Below are positions 53,819 through 55,167 of a stretch of 55,167 nucleotides of DNA, piece by piece. Every line of letters begins with the position of its first letter. Position 1 is the first letter of the stretch. The notes under the pieces are model-generated. The model had not been told where the DNA came from. It saw only the letters and a list, made by a program, of their open reading frames with translations, and did not search any database. Source of the stretch: Magnetococcales bacterium. Lineage in GTDB: Bacteria > Pseudomonadota > Magnetococcia > Magnetococcales > JADFYX01. Location: positions 1-55,167 of the forward strand of contig JADFZS010000016.1 in assembly GCA_015232405.1 (NCBI GenBank). Reading direction: 5' to 3'. The translations under genes were made by a program, and so were the position numbers.

Positions 53819-54643
53819 ATGGAGCTATTAGAGAGACTTTTTGTCACATTTTTAAGTACAATAGGTGATGTTGCCCCCATTCTTATTTTGATTATAGTTT
53901 TTCAACTCCTGGTTTTACGCCAACCCATACCCAACCCCAGACGAATGGCTACAGGTTTTGTCTTTGTGCTATTGGGGTTGACTTTTTTCTTGGTTGGTCT
54001 GGAGTTGGCACTATTTCCCATCGGTAAGTTAATGGCTATACAGCTATCTTCACCCCAGTTTGTATTTGGTAAAGATATAGCCCCAACCGACCCCCAATGG
54101 TATGCCTATAGCTGGGTCTATTTTTTCGCTGCCATGATTGGTTTTTCTACCACGCTGGCCGAACCGGCTCTTATCGCTGTTGCCAACAAGGCGCAAAAAG
54201 CCTCCCACGGGGCTATCAACCCATGGGGATTACGAATTGCTGTTGCCCTGGGTGTTGCTATTGGAATCTCCCTTGGTACCTTTAGAATCGTAACGGGATA
54301 TCCCTTGGTATACTTTATAGTTGTTGGCTATGTGATTGTTGTTATTCAAACTTTTTTTGCCCCAAAAATGATTATTCCCTTAGCCTATGATTCAGGAGGG
54401 GTTACTACATCCACGGTAACAGTTCCCCTGGTAGCTGCTTTGGGCCTTGGCCTGGCTAGTACCATACCCGGACGCAACCCTGCTCTAGACGGTTTTGGGT
54501 TGATAGCATTTGCCAGTCTGTTTCCCATGATCACTGTGATGGGCTATGCCCAGATAGCAGCGTGGCGTTTGGGTAAAAAAAAACCACCTATAGTTAAAAA
54601 GGATGAAGATGATGGAATTTCAGTTGCTCATTGTCACAGTTAA
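53819..54643 (+). CDS. DUF1538-family membrane protein, second subunit
   Basis: A 274-residue membrane protein, paralogous to the preceding one: [57 protein letters not shown] and [20 protein letters not shown]. It starts at ATG 53819, one base after the previous stop, with AGG 5 bases upstream; the pair is probably made as a complex. Its 3' end, a charged cytoplasmic tail (KKKPPIVKKDEDDGI), overlaps the P-II-like gene. A transport role is inferred from the hydrophobic layout and regulator neighbour. Confidence 0.88.
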   Translation: MELLERLFVTFLSTIGDVAPILILIIVFQLLVLRQPIPNPRRMATGFVFVLLGLTFFLVGLELALFPIGKLMAIQLSSPQFVFGKDIAPTDPQWYAYSWVYFFAAMIGFSTTLAEPALIAVANKAQKASHGAINPWGLRIAVALGVAIGISLGTFRIVTGYPLVYFIVVGYVIVVIQTFFAPKMIIPLAYDSGGVTTSTVTVPLVAALGLGLASTIPGRNPALDGFGLIAFASLFPMITVMGYAQIAAWRLGKKKPPIVKKDEDDGISVAHCHS

Positions 54644-54998
54644 GTCAGATTTGACCGATAAAATTGTCAAAGTGGCTAAAAAGTCAGGAGCACCAGGGTC
54701 CACAATACTACCTGCCCATGGTACGGGCATCCACGAAGCTAAATCATTTTTTGGTTTAGAGCTGGATATCACAACCGATATGATCATCTTTTTGTTGGAA
54801 GAGCATCTGGTGGACCCAGTATTGGAGGCAGTTGGCAAAGCTGGTGAGTTTAATAAGCCGGGTACGGGTATAGCATTTGTTCTACCCGTCATGAAGGTTG
54901 TGGGATTGCAAGCCCAAATACCCCATTTTCAAAGAATGCTAAAACGTCATGACATCTCATCGGGTATATCAAAACATCATATGATTCAAAAACCATGA
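54609..54998 (+). CDS. P-II-like regulatory protein
   Basis: A ~129-residue P-II superfamily protein: FQLLIVTVKSDLTDKIVKVA, KSGAPGSTILPAHGTG, then MIIFLLEEHLVDPVLEAV and GEFNKPGTGIAFVLPV, the beta-alpha-beta order and B-loop of P-II. The uridylylated Tyr of the GlnB T-loop (RGAEY) is absent, so it is a divergent, probably unmodified, nucleotide or ligand sensor. ATG 54609 is favoured (AAGGA 5 bases upstream); ATGs at 54603 and 54612 are in frame. It overlaps the second DUF1538 gene by 35 bases, suggesting that it gates this membrane complex as GlnK gates AmtB. Confidence 0.87.
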   Translation: MMEFQLLIVTVKSDLTDKIVKVAKKSGAPGSTILPAHGTGIHEAKSFFGLELDITTDMIIFLLEEHLVDPVLEAVGKAGEFNKPGTGIAFVLPVMKVVGLQAQIPHFQRMLKRHDISSGISKHHMIQKP

Positions 54999-55167
54999 TT
55001 AAAAAAATGGTAAAGTGAATCTTCACCGTCAATAATCAATACTTAAAAAAATTGCTCTTGGTTTGGGTGATGCCCCATAGAGCCTATTTTTCCCTCAGTT
55101 TTCTAATGTATACTCTTTAAATATTTTTAAAAAACTATTTATGGGGTGTAAAAAGCCTAAAAGGGTG
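54999..55167. other. right-edge intergenic sequence
   Basis: No gene is supported. CCCCATA near 55072 and TATGGGG near 55139 are complementary, but too far apart to call a terminator. Confidence 0.3.

Overview
The window comes from an AT-rich (by eye around 40% G+C) Gram-negative bacterium. Outer-membrane proteins (an LbtU-type porin and an OmpA-family lipoprotein), a methyl-accepting chemotaxis protein, many hybrid histidine kinases, an HD-GYP regulator, a menaquinone gene (menA) and Fur-box-like sites suggest a motile, sensor-rich, iron-regulated organism of the Pseudomonadota/Desulfobacterota type, probably aquatic. I cannot place it to genus. I saw no rRNA, tRNA, CRISPR array, transposase, integrase or phage structural gene.

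Layout. 1-6.5 kb: the start of an exported SPOR-like protein (cut by the window edge), a NIT-domain membrane sensor, a TPR protein with a GT9-like C-terminus, and a GAF-PAS hybrid kinase. 6.9-10.0 kb: a NACHT STAND ATPase ending in pentapeptide repeats, alone in AT-rich DNA, the best candidate for a phage-defence or NLR-like gene. 10.2-21.5 kb: two TPR/O-GlcNAc-transferase-like proteins, paralogous at their N-termini to the first TPR protein, around a heme-c chemoreceptor, an LbtU-type porin with an upstream Fur-like site, and a radical SAM protein. 21.8-27.1 kb: a glycan-type locus. A YvcK/CofD-like domain fused to a GT2 glycosyltransferase faces a tightly overlapping operon of methyltransferase, HAD phosphatase/mutase, GlmU-like nucleotidyltransferase and a second GT2.

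27.1-32.6 kb: BASS-family transporter, menA, OmpA/TSP3 lipoprotein, nhaA with a long leader that may be structured, and a small iron-linked unit (Fur-like box, 49-codon cysteine-containing ORF, feoA). 33.2-38.2 kb: a three-gene signalling operon of heme-c sensor kinase, REC-HD-GYP and REC-ATPase. 38.3-41.9 kb: GyrI-like protein, Mth938-like protein, a broken PflA-like radical SAM gene carrying a 19-bp repeat, M28 peptidase, alpha/beta hydrolase and an orphan fragment. 42.0-48.4 kb: a large CHASE3 hybrid kinase with three receivers, coupled to cheR and followed by a REC-kinase-REC protein. 48.4-52.4 kb: LplT-like MFS transporter and two tandem CNNM/CorC proteins. 53.1-55.0 kb: two DUF1538 membrane proteins and an overlapping P-II-like regulator, apparently one transport-plus-regulator unit.

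The points most worth follow-up are the YvcK-GT2 fusion locus, the NACHT-pentapeptide protein, the split DUF1538 pair with an atypical P-II protein, the three TPR paralogues with different catalytic tails, the unannotated small ORF between a Fur-like box and feoA, and the radical SAM gene wrecked at a dispersed repeat.
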